From the NCBI GenBank assembly GCA_016866475.1, contig VGMF01000001.1, forward strand, positions 62,001-126,000: a stretch of DNA of 64,000 bases. Direction: 5' to 3'. Below are positions 63,513 to 64,000 of the stretch, in pieces. Every line of letters starts with the position of its first letter. The first letter of the stretch is position 1. The position numbers and the translations under genes were made by a program. This stretch comes from Chlamydiota bacterium (lineage in GTDB: Bacteria > Chlamydiota > Chlamydiia > Chlamydiales > RGXB01). The notes beneath the pieces are model-generated. The model searched no databases. It was given only the letters and a program-made list of their open reading frames with translations, and was not told the DNA's origin.

Positions 63513-64000
63513 ATGTACGCAACAACCAGCACACCTGTGTTACCCGGTATAGAGGGATCCTGTCTCACACAAATTAGAAGCGTCAGACTGGCGACCACTT
63601 CTCTTTTGCTGTTGGCTCCCTGGCTCATAGCGAGAAACTCGGTGACAGCAAAACTCCTCACCCTCCCGATGCTCTTTTCTGCGGCGATTATCAATACCAA
63701 TAATCTCCCACAAGAGAATCAAAACCCCGTTTTAAAAACGGTAAAAATTATACACGGTTTCGCATCTGCACTTCTTTTAAATCTCATTGGTCTTAGATTC
63801 AGAAGCTTTCCCACTTTTATCCTCTCGGTATTAGCATTTGAAATTATTAAATTGAACACCTCGGACAACTCAGAACATCTCCACATCAATATTGGCCCAA
63901 ACATTAGCCATAGATGTGGACAAAATTTTGGTGGATTTGATTCCGGATTAAGTGGCTTTAGCGAGGTGAACGTAGGTCATCGATATCCCTATCAAGAGCC
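63513..64000 (+). CDS. Hypothetical protein, incomplete at the window edge
   Basis: Opens with ATG 63513, six bases after AAAGGAA, and stays open to the end of the window (at least 162 codons). Two hydrophobic stretches at about 30-62 and 83-112 suggest a paired-helix membrane region; the sequence after it is rich in Asn, Gly and His. No family recognised. Minus-strand frames in the same stretch are probably shadows. The right end is cut by the window. Confidence 0.6.
   Translation, partial: MYATTSTPVLPGIEGSCLTQIRSVRLATTSLLLLAPWLIARNSVTAKLLTLPMLFSAAIINTNNLPQENQNPVLKTVKIIHGFASALLLNLIGLRFRSFPTFILSVLAFEIIKLNTSDNSEHLHINIGPNISHRCGQNFGGFDSGLSGFSEVNVGHRYPYQE

Noticed and set aside
63410-63904. Minus-strand frames near the right edge
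   Set aside because: They overlap a plus-strand frame that has an ATG and AAAGGAA and runs through the window end.

Overview
The window looks like a chromosomal segment of a member of the Chlamydiota, most likely one of the amoeba- or protist-associated lineages and not the genus Chlamydia itself. This rests on the smpB-dnaN-recF order (also found in Chlamydia), an ATP/ADP-type nucleotide transporter of intracellular bacteria, a DUF2608 HAD-like secreted protein, TTG/GTG starts with variable Shine-Dalgarno sites, and many lineage-type hypothetical proteins with paired hydrophobic segments or low-complexity Ser/Pro N-termini. The assignment is an inference; there is no rRNA in the window. Base composition looks intermediate and fairly even by eye, except for a clearly AT-rich block at about 22.7-24.0 kb.

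Layout. 0.1-10.6 kb: GH63/MGH1-like glycosidase, MnmA, an uncertain stretch (5.1-6.1 kb), then a tight PspC - FGGY kinase - adenylate kinase cluster and an SDR/DUF2867 protein. 10.6-24 kb: accessory-type proteins (a poly-G-bearing membrane protein overlapping a PAP2 phosphatase, an 1126-residue protein, a protein with a 141-bp tandem repeat, a leucine-rich-repeat protein) mixed with LOG-family protein, ABC-F ATPase, RlmN and a VanY-type carboxypeptidase, ending in an AT-rich secreted-protein pseudogene. 24-36 kb: envelope genes: PAP2 phosphatase divergent from an LTA-synthase-like sulfatase-fold enzyme, an FAD monooxygenase, a complete tripartite RND efflux operon, two overlapping patatin-like lipases and TerC. 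36-45 kb: SmpB, DnaN and RecF, followed by two tandem eukaryotic-type protein kinases, a decayed copy of the pgi 3' end, and intact pgi. 44.7-52 kb: tRNA-Pro, TrmB cluster, tRNA-Leu, DUF2608 protein, DsbB-like protein, HAD phosphatase, a frameshifted peptidoglycan amidase, an MFS protein with an acyltransferase-like tail, and MarR. 52-64 kb: a complete choline/carnitine O-acyltransferase of eukaryotic type, two outer-membrane beta-barrel candidates, an EamA transporter, the nucleotide transporter, a stearoyl-CoA-type desaturase, and a gene whose end has been broken by three 79/80-bp tandem copies. An unfinished hypothetical gene runs off the right edge.

How the genes fit together. Core information genes (mnmA, rlmN, trmB, smpB, dnaN, recF, tRNAs) are interleaved with host-interface functions: nucleotide import, host-like lipid enzymes (desaturase, carnitine/choline acyltransferase, patatins, PAP2), kinases and probable secreted proteins. 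Several loci show active decay or switching: a nonsense pseudogene, a homopolymer frameshift, a poly-G tract directly after a start codon, a remnant of pgi, and in-gene tandem duplications. No mobile-element gene, CRISPR array or rRNA was seen. I did not find one clearly new multi-gene system. The best candidates for new biology are the poly-G/overlapping-ORF locus at 10.66-12.02 kb, the hairpin-rich segment at 22.5-22.66 kb, the adenylate kinase with a membrane-anchor leader, and the tandem kinases beside recF.
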